Notes under the pieces: generated by a model
The model's database searches: none
What the model saw: the letters and a program-made list of their open reading frames with translations, nothing else
Told to the model about the DNA's origin: nothing
Shown: positions 32,316 through 40,910 of the stretch, in pieces
Layout of the letters: each line of letters starts with the position of its first letter
Position numbering within the stretch: position 1 is the first letter of the stretch
Assembly (NCBI GenBank): GCA_910586975.1
Contig: CAJUKX010000019.1
Location: 1-49,771, forward strand
Direction of reading: 5' to 3'
DNA length: 49,771 nt
Origin: an uncultured Muribaculaceae bacterium
GTDB taxonomy: Bacteria; Bacteroidota; Bacteroidia; Bacteroidales; Muribaculaceae
Position numbers and translations under genes: made by a program

Positions 32316-34247
32316 TTAGAATTTCACTTTTTCAGCTTTGCCATTGGCATGGCGAATGATATACACACCACGTGGAAGCTCAGACATTGCATCGCGCTCA
32401 CCATGGTAGCGCTGTATGCCCTGGAGGTCGTACACACTTACCGGGCCGTCAACATCCTCAACCATAACATCGCTTACGCCTGATGGTAAGCCTTCTTCAA
32501 TATTGTTAAACAAGCCCCATACAGGGTCGAAGAAGTACTTCTCGCGCGTACCGACCGGCACATATAGTGTTGCATCGGTGTATGTGGTCTCAGAGAACGT
32601 GTTGGCATTGGCACTTGGTGGAGTCTTTGCCTTGCATATCACGACATCCAGTTTCGTGTCTCCATTGAAAGCCTTCATCCCTATTTCCCTGACGCCCTCA
32701 GGAATCTCAAACGATTTCAAATTGTCACAATTATAAAAAGTATATTCGCCGATGCGTTCGAGACTTGACGGAACTATGCAAGTAGCGAGCATGTGACTGT
32801 ATGAGAAAAATTTATCAGGCAATTCCTTATAATTATATGTTATTTCAACAGACGTGACAGTAGAACTGATAGTATAAAGATTATGAAAAAATGCTGTATT
32901 CGCAACGGGACGCCCCAGTACTACATTTTTGGCTCCTTGGATTGAGGAATCGTCACCTGACAGTGTTTTTATAAGATCATCACCTTCATCGAAAATGTAA
33001 TTGATGCACGGCACGGAATAATAAAGTTCTGTTACAGTCGACGGTACGGTAGCGCTCTCAAGTGCAGGGGTTGCTGTGACTGCTTTTGCTCTGATTTCTT
33101 TAACCAAAGGATATTTTATAGATTCGAGAATGCTTAAGTTGATTGAATAGGCGTCTAAGATGTCATCTTGTGTATAATACTCGATGTTGTTGTCTATGTA
33201 ATATGCAGAACCACCCGATACTACACGGCATTCCGACAGATCTAAAACACCAAGATTCTTCATGCGGTTGATTACAAGTAGATCAGAGCCGTTTATCTCT
33301 CCTACAATTTTCACGTACCATAACTTTGCCAGGTCATCGATATTTATCCTGTCTTTTAGTTTTCCGGCCACATTGTTATTATAGTAGCCTTTCAAGCCAA
33401 GTTCTTCGGCTTGATAACTTTCGTATGTAAAATCGCTGCCATCGCCCGCATCAGGTCCCCATTGGGCGAGGTATGTACATTTAGCGCCAAAAGGTACCGT
33501 AATCTTACAGTTCTTTACGTCTTTAAATCCAGAATTTAAATCAAGAGTCGGAGGATAGTTTCTTAAAAGCATGATGTTTTTTAAAGATACGCAGCCTTTG
33601 AACGCGTAATTGCCTATATACTTGACACTATTCATCTCTACGGTCTCAAGAGAGGGGCAATACATGAAAGCGGCGGTATCGATAGTACCGACTTTGTTCA
33701 TAATCACCTTTTTGAGCGAAGTGCATTCTTGAAATGCAAAAGAACCAATACTTGTAACGTTGGGCAAATCTACCGACTTGAGCGAAGTGCAGCCCCAGAA
33801 TGCAGATCCCTCAATAATTGTAACGTTGGGCAAGTCTATTGACTTAAGCGCTGTGCAGTCCTTGAATGCCGACCGCTCAATAGTTGTGACATTGAGTACC
33901 TCTATTGACTTAAGCGCTGTGCAACCCTCGAATGCCGAACTCTCAATACTTGTAACGTTGTTGGGCAGCTCTATTGACTGTAGGGAATTGCAGCCTTTGA
34001 ATGCTAGCAAACTAATTACTGTAACGTTATATGTCGTAGTGCCATCTGAAACCGAAGAGGGGACAATTACGTTTACCGGTGTGCCCTCGTATTTATACAC
34101 TTCGGCTGTTTGGTCATCGAATAATTGGTATATTATTCCGTCGACAGTAATTGTTTTTTTGTTCGAGTTGGCTGCAAAAGCCACACTATACGGCACAATC
34201 ATCATCAATAGTGCCGCAAGCCATCTCATAAAAGACTTATCATTCAT
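32316..34247 (-). CDS. BspA-like leucine-rich-repeat surface protein (643 aa)
   Basis: Signal peptide MNDKSFMRWLAALLMMIVPY, LRR_5 repeats at about 75-230 (ALKSIDLPNVTIIEGSAFWG) and a linker domain with the LSECRVVSGGSAYY motif shared with the 759-aa protein. A second LRR block (about 520-560), the cap TPPSANANTFSETTYTDATL and the shared secretion-like tail follow. First gene after ncRNA/promoter repeat copy 2, and first of the three-gene unit ending at 28990. Surface or secreted adhesin-like protein by family. Confidence 0.88.
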   Translation of the reverse strand: MNDKSFMRWLAALLMMIVPYSVAFAANSNKKTITVDGIIYQLFDDQTAEVYKYEGTPVNVIVPSSVSDGTTTYNVTVISLLAFKGCNSLQSIELPNNVTSIESSAFEGCTALKSIEVLNVTTIERSAFKDCTALKSIDLPNVTIIEGSAFWGCTSLKSVDLPNVTSIGSFAFQECTSLKKVIMNKVGTIDTAAFMYCPSLETVEMNSVKYIGNYAFKGCVSLKNIMLLRNYPPTLDLNSGFKDVKNCKITVPFGAKCTYLAQWGPDAGDGSDFTYESYQAEELGLKGYYNNNVAGKLKDRINIDDLAKLWYVKIVGEINGSDLLVINRMKNLGVLDLSECRVVSGGSAYYIDNNIEYYTQDDILDAYSINLSILESIKYPLVKEIRAKAVTATPALESATVPSTVTELYYSVPCINYIFDEGDDLIKTLSGDDSSIQGAKNVVLGRPVANTAFFHNLYTISSTVTSVEITYNYKELPDKFFSYSHMLATCIVPSSLERIGEYTFYNCDNLKSFEIPEGVREIGMKAFNGDTKLDVVICKAKTPPSANANTFSETTYTDATLYVPVGTREKYFFDPVWGLFNNIEEGLPSGVSDVMVEDVDGPVSVYDLQGIQRYHGERDAMSELPRGVYIIRHANGKAEKVKF

Positions 34248-34291
34248 TTTTCATAGAATCAGATGTCCTTCCCAATACCCCAAAGCAGGAC

Positions 34292-34622
34292 TAAATAAGA
34301 AAAGCGCGGGTATCGTGCTTGTTGCTTGTCCCGCAGTCGGAGGCCTTCGCATTGCCTATTACAGTAGAACAAGCAACACCGAAGCCCACGCATGTATGTA
34401 AGTAGCCATAAAGCCTTGCTTGCAATGATGCAAGCAAGACAATGGCGCTATTTACATCGCCATGAGCATCTACTGTTGCTGTATTCTTGACTGTAATTAG
34501 AAAGTTGCGAAGTTTCCGACCACCAAGAATAAGCGTCAAGTAAACGCCTTTTATTTTATAAGTATGTCTGTACCAATCGCCCACCCACAGACCCACGACC
34601 GGACCTCGGATAGCAGTCGGCA
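34292..34622 (-). ncRNA. Candidate ~330-nt structured RNA, copy 2
   Basis: Same layout as copy 1: it starts after TTTG-20-TAAATTTG and ends with GCGGG/CCCGC (34306-34334) and a U-rich run. The stems GUUGCUUGU/ACAAGCAAC and CUUGCUUGC/GCAAGCAAG are fully paired. The terminator loop contains the ACAAGCAAC arm, so the two structures compete or form a pseudoknot. An Rfam search would tell whether it belongs to a known Bacteroidales family. Confidence 0.65.
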
Positions 34623-34627
34623 CGCTG

Positions 34628-34659
34628 CAAATTTACATATTTTATTCTAACACACCAAA
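34628..34659 (-). promoter_or_regulatory. Promoter of ncRNA copy 2
   Basis: TTTG (34659-34656), 20 bp, TAAATTTG (34635-34628) on the minus strand. The LRR start at 34247 is about 380 bp downstream. Confidence 0.75.
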
Positions 34660-34861
34660 TTAAACCTAAAATTTATTTCACACCAACTCAACCGCCATCT
34701 CCACACCTCAAGTCGCACAGAAGTCGCACACTTGCTGCAAATATCAGCAAATATCAGCAAAAATCAGCAAACACCCCAACGGCCAACACTCAAAAACACA
34801 GCAATTTATTTTCCGATTCTTTCCGATCTTTACCCGCCACCAGTCTGTTCTGGGCACCACA

Positions 34862-34903
34862 AAAGCGACTTAACTAAGTATAAATTACAAGTTAAGTCGC
34901 TTT
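34862..34903. terminator. Strong hairpin just upstream of the deacetylase gene
   Basis: Perfect 14-bp stem AAAGCGACTTAACT / AGTTAAGTCGCTTT with a 14-nt loop, followed on the plus strand by TAGTTTTATT. It lies at the right edge of the ~590-bp repeat and may insulate the deacetylase gene from transcription out of the accessory region. Confidence 0.7.
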
Positions 34904-34916
34904 AGTTTTATTCTGC

Positions 34917-35912
34917 ATGCAAATTGCCAATCATATTTTAACAACAATAGGAATGAATCACAGCCCGGCTGCTCTTAGGATTGTTGCCATGATTATCATG
35001 GCGGTTATTACTTTGCCAATGTTTGCTCAAGTGAGTATCGCGAATTTCAAGGGTAATCGGAAAGGTGCTTTGTCATTCACATTCGATGACGGCCTTGAAG
35101 AGCATTACACTGTCGTTTTTCCCGAAATGGAGAAGCGTGCAATCAAGGGTACGTTTGCAATTGTCGGAAAAAATGTTGGAGGAAGCAACAAATATGGGCC
35201 GTGTGTGACATGGGAGCAACTCAATGAAATGGCAAACTCAGGCCATGAGCTGTCAAACCATGGCTGGGCTCACCGCACACTCACCAGGCTGACTCCGGAA
35301 GAGATAGCGACTGAAGTCGCGCAAAACGATACAGCGATTTTCAACAACACGGGACTCAGGCCACTGACTTATGTTTATCCCGGCAACCGCACCAATGACT
35401 CTATAATAGAATATGTAGGACGCAACCGAATATGCACGCGCACATCTCAATTTTCCTTAGGATCCAAACGTACTGCTGAATGGTTTGAAAAGAAGGTCAG
35501 AAGTCTTATTGATAATGGAGAATGGGGAGTCAGCATGACTCATGGTATCACATACGGATATGATGCTTTCGGCACAGTGGAAGCCTTCACCAGGATGCTT
35601 GACATAGCATGTGCGGAGAGTGATAAAATATGGATAGCTCCTCTTGCCGAAATCGGAGCATACGTCAAGCAAAAAGATAACACCACCCTTGAATTAGATG
35701 ACAATGGGAAGATATTGTGCGTAACCCCCAAACTGTCATTATCCTCAGACATATTCAACCAAGCTCTGACGCTCCTCATTGACAAAGCCAAGTTCAACAC
35801 GATTGTTTCAGTGAAACAGAATGAAAAATCGCTTAAAATTACCGAGACAGAATCATATTATATGGTGGATTTTATGCCTCACGGTGGCATGATTATATGC
35901 AAATATAAATGA
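34917..35912 (+). CDS. Secreted polysaccharide deacetylase (NodB-like)
   Basis: 331 aa from 34917; Met13 (34953, MNHSPAALRIVAMIIMAVIT) gives a more typical signal peptide and may be the true start. The NodB domain has TFDDG (metal-binding Asp) and HELSNHGWAH (metal His pair), then a YVYPGNRT motif. It is expected to remove acetyl groups from glycans such as peptidoglycan or host/dietary polymers in the periplasm. The C-terminal ~100 residues form a beta-rich appendage. Single gene; no neighbours point to a substrate. Confidence 0.85.
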   Translation: MQIANHILTTIGMNHSPAALRIVAMIIMAVITLPMFAQVSIANFKGNRKGALSFTFDDGLEEHYTVVFPEMEKRAIKGTFAIVGKNVGGSNKYGPCVTWEQLNEMANSGHELSNHGWAHRTLTRLTPEEIATEVAQNDTAIFNNTGLRPLTYVYPGNRTNDSIIEYVGRNRICTRTSQFSLGSKRTAEWFEKKVRSLIDNGEWGVSMTHGITYGYDAFGTVEAFTRMLDIACAESDKIWIAPLAEIGAYVKQKDNTTLELDDNGKILCVTPKLSLSSDIFNQALTLLIDKAKFNTIVSVKQNEKSLKITETESYYMVDFMPHGGMIICKYK

Positions 35913-36088
35913 TTGCTTAAACATATTTTATCTGCCAATTGGAGTAAACTATAGTTTGTTGATGAGTCTGCAATTTTTTCGCCAGTTGCGTAGTCAGACA
36001 ATCCGTCGCCAAATAGCTATGCCGATTGGCTTGTGTGCCAGAGGGGGCTGAGGGCGTGATTCTCGGCAACAGTGGGGTTTTGACACAG

Positions 36089-36129
36089 CGATGGGCAAGG
36101 GGCTGCCGGTGCAGTCGTCTTGCCCATCG
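36089..36129. terminator. Bidirectional terminator between deacetylase and DUF4332 genes
   Basis: Perfect 11-bp stem CGATGGGCAAG / CTTGCCCATCG with a 19-nt loop, in the 268-bp gap between the convergent deacetylase and DUF4332 genes. The rest of the gap shows nothing else I recognise. Confidence 0.8.
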
Positions 36130-36180
36130 TGCTGATTATTTTCTAATCGTATTTGTTATTTTCTCAGATAGAGCTGTTTC

Positions 36181-36588
36181 TTAGTATGTCATTACGGGGT
36201 CGAGTTCTTTGGCGGCTTCGATCATCTTTTCGAGTTCTTTGGCCGATGGAACGCGGCGTGTGAGTTTTTTCTCTGCGTTTACGGCTTCGAGTTTTGCAGC
36301 CAGAGCTTCAGGTTTGCGGTGGCGCAGCTCTTTTACGGTATCTACTCCTGCAGCTTCGAGCAGTTCGGCAAACTGCGGTCCTATGCCGGGCACACGATAC
36401 AGGTCGGTATGGTTGGCCCACTTAAGTATAAGTTTGCAGCTGATGTCGGTTTGCTCTCCGAGTTTTTTTCTTCCTGCCGGTGTCTTGCATACTTCAAGAT
36501 ATTGTGCAGCGGTCTCTATTCCGGCTTCGTTTAATTTCGCAGCATAGGCCTCGCCTACTCCTTCGATTTCAATAACTTTGTAATTCAT
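36181..36588 (-). CDS. DUF4332-family protein with helix-hairpin-helix motifs
   Basis: 135 aa. Two HhH-like motifs, IEGVGEAYAAKLNEAGIETA (about 8-27) and VPGIGPQFAELLEAAGVDTV (about 65-84), and a charged C-terminal helix. This is the DUF4332 pattern. HhH pairs usually bind nucleic acid non-specifically, but the cellular role of this family is unknown. It reads in the same direction as the 76-aa gene 72 bp upstream. Confidence 0.85.
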   Translation of the reverse strand: MNYKVIEIEGVGEAYAAKLNEAGIETAAQYLEVCKTPAGRKKLGEQTDISCKLILKWANHTDLYRVPGIGPQFAELLEAAGVDTVKELRHRKPEALAAKLEAVNAEKKLTRRVPSAKELEKMIEAAKELDPVMTY

Positions 36589-36660
36589 GTCAATCTTATT
36601 TATGGTTGCGAAGCGATAAAATCGGCAATTATTTTTTTAATTATTTTGTACTGCGGTGGA

Positions 36661-36891
36661 TTATTTGCCGAAGAGTCCGCCTATTTTGCCTTTGATTTCC
36701 TCGATTACGCTTTCTTGTACGCCGTCGCCGTCGAGGTCGCCAATAAGGCCTGAGCCTTTCACTTTCTCAATGATTTCTTCCATTGAGAATTTGCTTGTGT
36801 CGATGCCTTTGAGGTGTTCGGTGACGGCTGATACGTCAAACGATCCTCCGAATTTTGAAGTCAGTTCTGATAAAATGTTCTGCAGATCCAT
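36661..36891 (-). CDS. Small 76-aa protein with DGDG loop
   Basis: Starts MDLQNILSELTSKFGGSFDV and ends GKIGGLFGK. It is helical with a GDLDGDGVQES loop resembling an EF-hand or dockerin calcium-binding loop. The composition recalls DUF937-like helical proteins. No signal peptide. It is upstream of the DUF4332 gene and possibly co-transcribed with it. Function unknown. Confidence 0.7.
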   Translation of the reverse strand: MDLQNILSELTSKFGGSFDVSAVTEHLKGIDTSKFSMEEIIEKVKGSGLIGDLDGDGVQESVIEEIKGKIGGLFGK

Positions 36892-36963
36892 AACTTTGAA
36901 TTTTTGGTTAGTATTATTGTTAACTTATATCCTAACATATTTTACTGCCAAAATGTTTTGCAT

Positions 36964-37173
36964 TAAGAGTGTGTTTACTTTTAACGCACGATTTAAGTTT
37001 TAAATCAAGAATGTATTTATTTCAATGGTTTCGCATTAATCCTGAGGTCTTTTTTGATGCTTTCCGCCAAGTTTCATCAGTCACATAGCTCGCTATGCTC
37101 CTTCTTCAACTTGCGAAAATCATTCAAAAAATACTCTCAGCCTTAACGCGAGTTAAAAGTAAACACACTCTTA
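36964..37173. mobile_element. 208-bp fold-back/MITE-like element with TA flanks
   Basis: The terminal inverted repeats AGAGTGTGTTTACTTTTAA (36966-36984) and its complement (37153-37171) are perfect over 19 bp and flanked by TA on both sides, as in Tc1/mariner-IS630-type MITEs. The interior is itself quasi-palindromic (ATTAATCCTGAGG.../...CTCTCAGCCTTAAC, AAGTT.../...AACTT, CATAGC-TC-GCTATG). It contains no gene. It is followed at once by an AAACACACTCT/AGAGTGTGTTT hairpin. The whole 36892-37247 gap holds nothing else. Confidence 0.65.
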
Positions 37174-37247
37174 GAGTGTGTTTGGATTTTTTTAGTAACT
37201 TCGCATTCAATAACTCAAAAGATACCAACCTAAAAACGCAAGCCTAC

Positions 37248-38126
37248 ATGGAAATCAGGAATTTGGAGAATATTGATTTTGACTCGATATTCCATGGCTT
37301 TGAAAAAGCTTTTGCAGACTACGAGATAAGCTTTGAGAAAGAAGAAGTACGCACCATGCTCAAAAGGCGCGGTTTTAATCCCAGGCTCTCTTTTGCCGCA
37401 TTTGACGGCAACGAGATAGTGGCTTTCACGCTCAACGGTACCGGCTCTTTCAACGGTATCCCCACAGCATACGATACCGGTACCGGTACAGTAAAGGAGT
37501 ACCGGGGCCACGGCATAGCCGGCAAAATTTTCGCCCATTCCTTACCGTTTCTTAAGGAAGCCGGCATACGGCAATACGTGCTTGAGGTACTTCAGAACAA
37601 CCTTGGTGCAATATCGGTATACCGCAGGCTGGGGTTTGAAACTACTAGAGAATTTGATTGTTTCAGACAATCCATTTCGCAGATTGCCAACCGCTGCATT
37701 AATACTGAATGCACGGTGCGTGAAGTCGATGCCGATGTCATATTGCAGTCAAGCGGATATTGCGACCTGCTGCCCTCATGGCAAAACAGCTTTGAATCCA
37801 TAGCGCGCGGCTGCTCCGGCCTCACATGCTTAGGCGCATTTGTCGGCGACACCATGATCGGATATTGCGTATTCGACCGCCACTCCGGAGATATAACGAG
37901 TATAGCTGTAATGCCCGCTTACCGCCGCAGGGGCATAGCTTCGCGTCTGTTGCAGGAAGCTGTGAAGATGATGAAAACCGACTTTATAAAGGTCTTGAAT
38001 ATAGACACCTGCGACCATCAGCTGCACGCATTTCTCCAAAACATGAATATACCGGTTGTAAGCAAGCAGTATGAAATGAATCTGCCGTTTTATAACAACT
38101 CTACGCCCAATGAATTGAGGTCTTAA
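37248..38126 (+). CDS. Double-domain GNAT acetyltransferase
   Basis: 292 aa from ATG 37248 (MEIRNLENIDFDSIFHGFEK). A frame extending further upstream runs into the fold-back element and is not used. The first GNAT domain has acetyl-CoA-binding VKEYRGHGIAGKIFAHSL and NLGAISVYRRLGF. The second C-terminal GNAT domain has VMPAYRRRGIASRLLQEAV. Substrate unknown; such tandem GNATs modify small molecules or N-termini. It stands about 50 bp upstream of the NAD salvage pair and may be co-transcribed. Confidence 0.88.
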   Translation: MEIRNLENIDFDSIFHGFEKAFADYEISFEKEEVRTMLKRRGFNPRLSFAAFDGNEIVAFTLNGTGSFNGIPTAYDTGTGTVKEYRGHGIAGKIFAHSLPFLKEAGIRQYVLEVLQNNLGAISVYRRLGFETTREFDCFRQSISQIANRCINTECTVREVDADVILQSSGYCDLLPSWQNSFESIARGCSGLTCLGAFVGDTMIGYCVFDRHSGDITSIAVMPAYRRRGIASRLLQEAVKMMKTDFIKVLNIDTCDHQLHAFLQNMNIPVVSKQYEMNLPFYNNSTPNELRS

Positions 38127-38176
38127 ACATCGTCTGCCGCATCTCTGTTATTAATATATCATACAACTAACAGACA

Positions 38177-38743
38177 ATGAAAAGACTCCTGCTGATAGTA
38201 GACCCACAGGTCGATTTCATCTGTGGCGCCCTGCCGGTACCGGGTGCCGAGACTGCCATGAATAAGCTGGCCGGATATATCACCGATAACAGCGGCAAAT
38301 ATATGCACAAAGCAGTCACTGCCGACCGCCACCCCTTCAATCACAGCTCGTTCACCGAGTACGGAGGGATATGGCCGCGTCACTGTGTCCACGATACTGT
38401 AGGGGCTGCTATATGGCAACCGCTGTTCAACGCCTTGTATAACTCAGCCGGAGAGGTCTCAATGCTGTATAAAGGACAGATTGCCGACATAGAGGAATAT
38501 TCCATCTTCAAGAATCAGCAAGCTGCCGACGCCATCGACCGGCTGATCCGCGAACTCGGCATAGAACAGATTGATATATGCGGACTGGCCGGCGACGTAT
38601 GTGTGAACGACACATTGCATGATGGTATAGCCTGCTATGGCAGCGACATGTTCAATGTCCTCTCCGATTTTTCGCCCTCTATTGACGGCGGAACAACCCT
38701 TGACAAAACCATAACTGAAAATCGACTCAAATGCAACAGATAA
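38177..38743 (+). CDS. pncA: Nicotinamidase (isochorismatase-family)
   Basis: 188 aa. The catalytic triad pattern of nicotinamidases is visible: D9 (IVDPQVDF), K99 (LYKG) and C142 (GDVCVNDT). Metal ligands are likely D50, H52 and H56 (TADRHPFNHSSF). It converts nicotinamide to nicotinate in the cytoplasm. The stop codon lies 13 bp inside the following pncB gene, so the two are translationally coupled and form an NAD salvage unit. Confidence 0.9.
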   Translation: MKRLLLIVDPQVDFICGALPVPGAETAMNKLAGYITDNSGKYMHKAVTADRHPFNHSSFTEYGGIWPRHCVHDTVGAAIWQPLFNALYNSAGEVSMLYKGQIADIEEYSIFKNQQAADAIDRLIRELGIEQIDICGLAGDVCVNDTLHDGIACYGSDMFNVLSDFSPSIDGGTTLDKTITENRLKCNR

Positions 38744-39936
38744 TAACTCATTTCACAGATGACGACCTGTATAAATTCACCATGTGCTGTGCGGTGATCG
38801 AATGTTTTCCACGCACCAGGGTGAAATACCGGTTCAACGACAGGGATAACACTGTTTATCCTCCCGGCTTCGCCGAGCTCGTGGCCGAGCAAATAGCCAT
38901 GCTCGAGAATTTAAGGATAAGCGATGAGGAAATAACATTCATGCGCGAGAAATGCAACTATATCCCGGCATGGTTCATGAGCTATCTGCGCGGATTCCGT
39001 TACGACCGCAGGTGGACAAACGTGTGGCAAGACCACGAGGGACATCTGCACATTGAGTTTGAGGGGAGCTGGAGCGACACCATACTTCTGGAAGTTAAAG
39101 TGCTGGCCATAGTGTCGGAACTCTACTACATCGTTACCGGCGAATCCAAATCATTTGATTACGAGGATTACTACCGCAGGTCTTACATCAAGGCCGAGCG
39201 ATTGATAGATGCCGGATGCAGCTTCAGCGATTTCGGCACCCGCCGCAGAGCTTCAGCCAAGGCTCAGGAAACAGCAGTCAGAGCCATGTCCGAATGCAGC
39301 AGGAGCCATAAGGGTCCCGGCAGATTCACCGGCACAAGCAATGTTTACCTTGCCATGAAATATGACCTTACCCCCATAGGCACAATGGCCCACGAATTTG
39401 TATGTGCCATTGCCGGCATGTACGGACCGCTGATGGCCAACCATATAGCCATGACCAAGTGGGCGCAGACATACAGGGGTGCGTTGGGCACATTTCTTTA
39501 CGACACATACGGTTGGCAGATTTTCAGCCTTAATTTCTCAACCGATTATGCCAATATGTTCAAGGGGCTGCGTGTAGACAGCGGCGACAACTATGAGCAA
39601 CTCAATCTCATTGTCGAAAAATATCGTTCGCTGCATATTGACCCCGCCACAAAGCAAATCGTTTTCAGCAATGGCCTTAATGTCGACAAAGCCATAGCCA
39701 TACAGAAATATGCGGCCGACAAATGCCAACCCTCGTATGGTATAGGCACTCACTTCACAAATGACTTTCCGGATATACGTCCACGCAATATCGTTATAAA
39801 ATTAACTGAAGTCAAAATAACTGAGTCGTGGCCTTTTTATTCAAAGACATGCAAGTTGAGCGAGGATAAAGGCAAGTATTCAGGCGATCCTTCTACCGTA
39901 AAGATTTTTATGGATATATTGCGGATGAATTATTAA
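38731..39936 (+). CDS. pncB: Nicotinate phosphoribosyltransferase
   Basis: 401 aa, normal for bacterial PncB. The typical N-terminus (HFTDDDLYKFTMCCAVIECF), the TGTSNVYLAMKYDL segment and GTMAHEF with the conserved autophosphorylated His are present, followed by FGTRRRAS- and VDSGD-type PRPP/phosphate-binding motifs. It makes nicotinate mononucleotide from nicotinate and PRPP, the step after PncA. It overlaps pncA by 13 bp. Confidence 0.94.
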   Translation: MQQIITHFTDDDLYKFTMCCAVIECFPRTRVKYRFNDRDNTVYPPGFAELVAEQIAMLENLRISDEEITFMREKCNYIPAWFMSYLRGFRYDRRWTNVWQDHEGHLHIEFEGSWSDTILLEVKVLAIVSELYYIVTGESKSFDYEDYYRRSYIKAERLIDAGCSFSDFGTRRRASAKAQETAVRAMSECSRSHKGPGRFTGTSNVYLAMKYDLTPIGTMAHEFVCAIAGMYGPLMANHIAMTKWAQTYRGALGTFLYDTYGWQIFSLNFSTDYANMFKGLRVDSGDNYEQLNLIVEKYRSLHIDPATKQIVFSNGLNVDKAIAIQKYAADKCQPSYGIGTHFTNDFPDIRPRNIVIKLTEVKITESWPFYSKTCKLSEDKGKYSGDPSTVKIFMDILRMNY

Positions 39937-39977
39937 CGCTTATTCCTTAATGTTTCACCCCATACCGTCATAGCATC

Positions 39978-40883
39978 ATGGAGCATACCGATAATCATCA
40001 CCACCACGAGGCTGAGATCAGCAATCTCAATACAGCGTTCAAGCTGGGCATCGTGCTCAATTCCATATACATAGTAGTGGAAGCCGCATTTGGGTTCTAC
40101 TACAACTCCATGGGTTTGCTTTCCGACGCCGGACACAATCTGAGCGACGTAGCCACACTGATTATAGCCATGATAGCGTTCAAGATGGCGCAGCGTCCGG
40201 CCACCGAGCGCTACACCTACGGATTCCACAAAATGACCATACAGGCCTCGCTTGTCAATGCCGTGCTGCTGCTCATAGCCGTGGGTGCCATATTGGTAGA
40301 GAGTATTTCAAAACTGATACATCCGCAGGCTGTTGACGGCGACGTCATAGCATGGGTTGCCGGAGTGGGCGTGATTATCAACGGAGTCACCGCATGGCTT
40401 TTCATACGCGACAAAGACCGCGATCTCAACATCAAGGGTGCTTTCCTCCACATGGCCGCCGATGCACTCGTATCGGTAGGCGTGGTTGTATCAGGTATCA
40501 TAATACACTTTACCGGCTGGTATATAATCGACCCGATAATAGGTATATGTATAGCCATAGTCATAGGTCTGTCAACCAAGTCGTTGCTGCGCGAGAGCAT
40601 GCGCATGTCGCTCGATGCCGTGCCAGAAGGCATTGACTACGAGAAGGTAAAAACGGCAATCGCCGGAATAGACGGAGTGCGTAATGTGCACCACCTGCAT
40701 ATATGGCCGCTCAGCACCACTATTACAGCCATGACAACCCATGTGATAATAGACAATCCGGCAATGATGGACAAGGTGATAAACGACATACGCATGAAAA
40801 TGCAGCAAATGGGCATAGGCCACAGCACTATCGAAGCCGAAACCAAAATTTTGAGCGCCGAGAACTCTGAATCGGACTGCTGA
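39978..40883 (+). CDS. Cation diffusion facilitator (zinc/metal exporter)
   Basis: 301 aa. A His-rich N-terminus (MEHTDNHHHHEAE) precedes six TM helices. Metal-site residues are in LLSDAGHNLSDV (TM2, H-x-x-x-D) and HMAADALVSVG (TM5, H-x-x-x-D). A cytoplasmic C-terminal domain (VRNVHHLHIWPLSTTITAMT) dimerises and binds metal. This is the CzcD/ZitB-type proton/zinc antiporter group; the exact metal cannot be read from sequence alone. It stands 41 bp after pncB on the same strand. Confidence 0.92.
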   Translation: MEHTDNHHHHEAEISNLNTAFKLGIVLNSIYIVVEAAFGFYYNSMGLLSDAGHNLSDVATLIIAMIAFKMAQRPATERYTYGFHKMTIQASLVNAVLLLIAVGAILVESISKLIHPQAVDGDVIAWVAGVGVIINGVTAWLFIRDKDRDLNIKGAFLHMAADALVSVGVVVSGIIIHFTGWYIIDPIIGICIAIVIGLSTKSLLRESMRMSLDAVPEGIDYEKVKTAIAGIDGVRNVHHLHIWPLSTTITAMTTHVIIDNPAMMDKVINDIRMKMQQMGIGHSTIEAETKILSAENSESDC

Positions 40884-40910
40884 TACCAAAAAATCACTAC
40901 CTTTGCATAA

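Larger units (their letters stand above)
34263..34857. repeat. ~590-bp repeat upstream of an LRR operon, copy 2
   Basis: Matches 28046-28626, with small indels (for example five extra bases TTTTA near 34553). It holds the same promoter, RNA and terminator, and the tandem GTCGCAC motif (about 34710). Confidence 0.85.

Noticed and set aside
33760..34401. Plus-strand frame of 213 codons opposite the 643-aa LRR gene
   Set aside because: Antisense shadow of a repetitive LRR gene; periodic composition comes from the repeats on the other strand.
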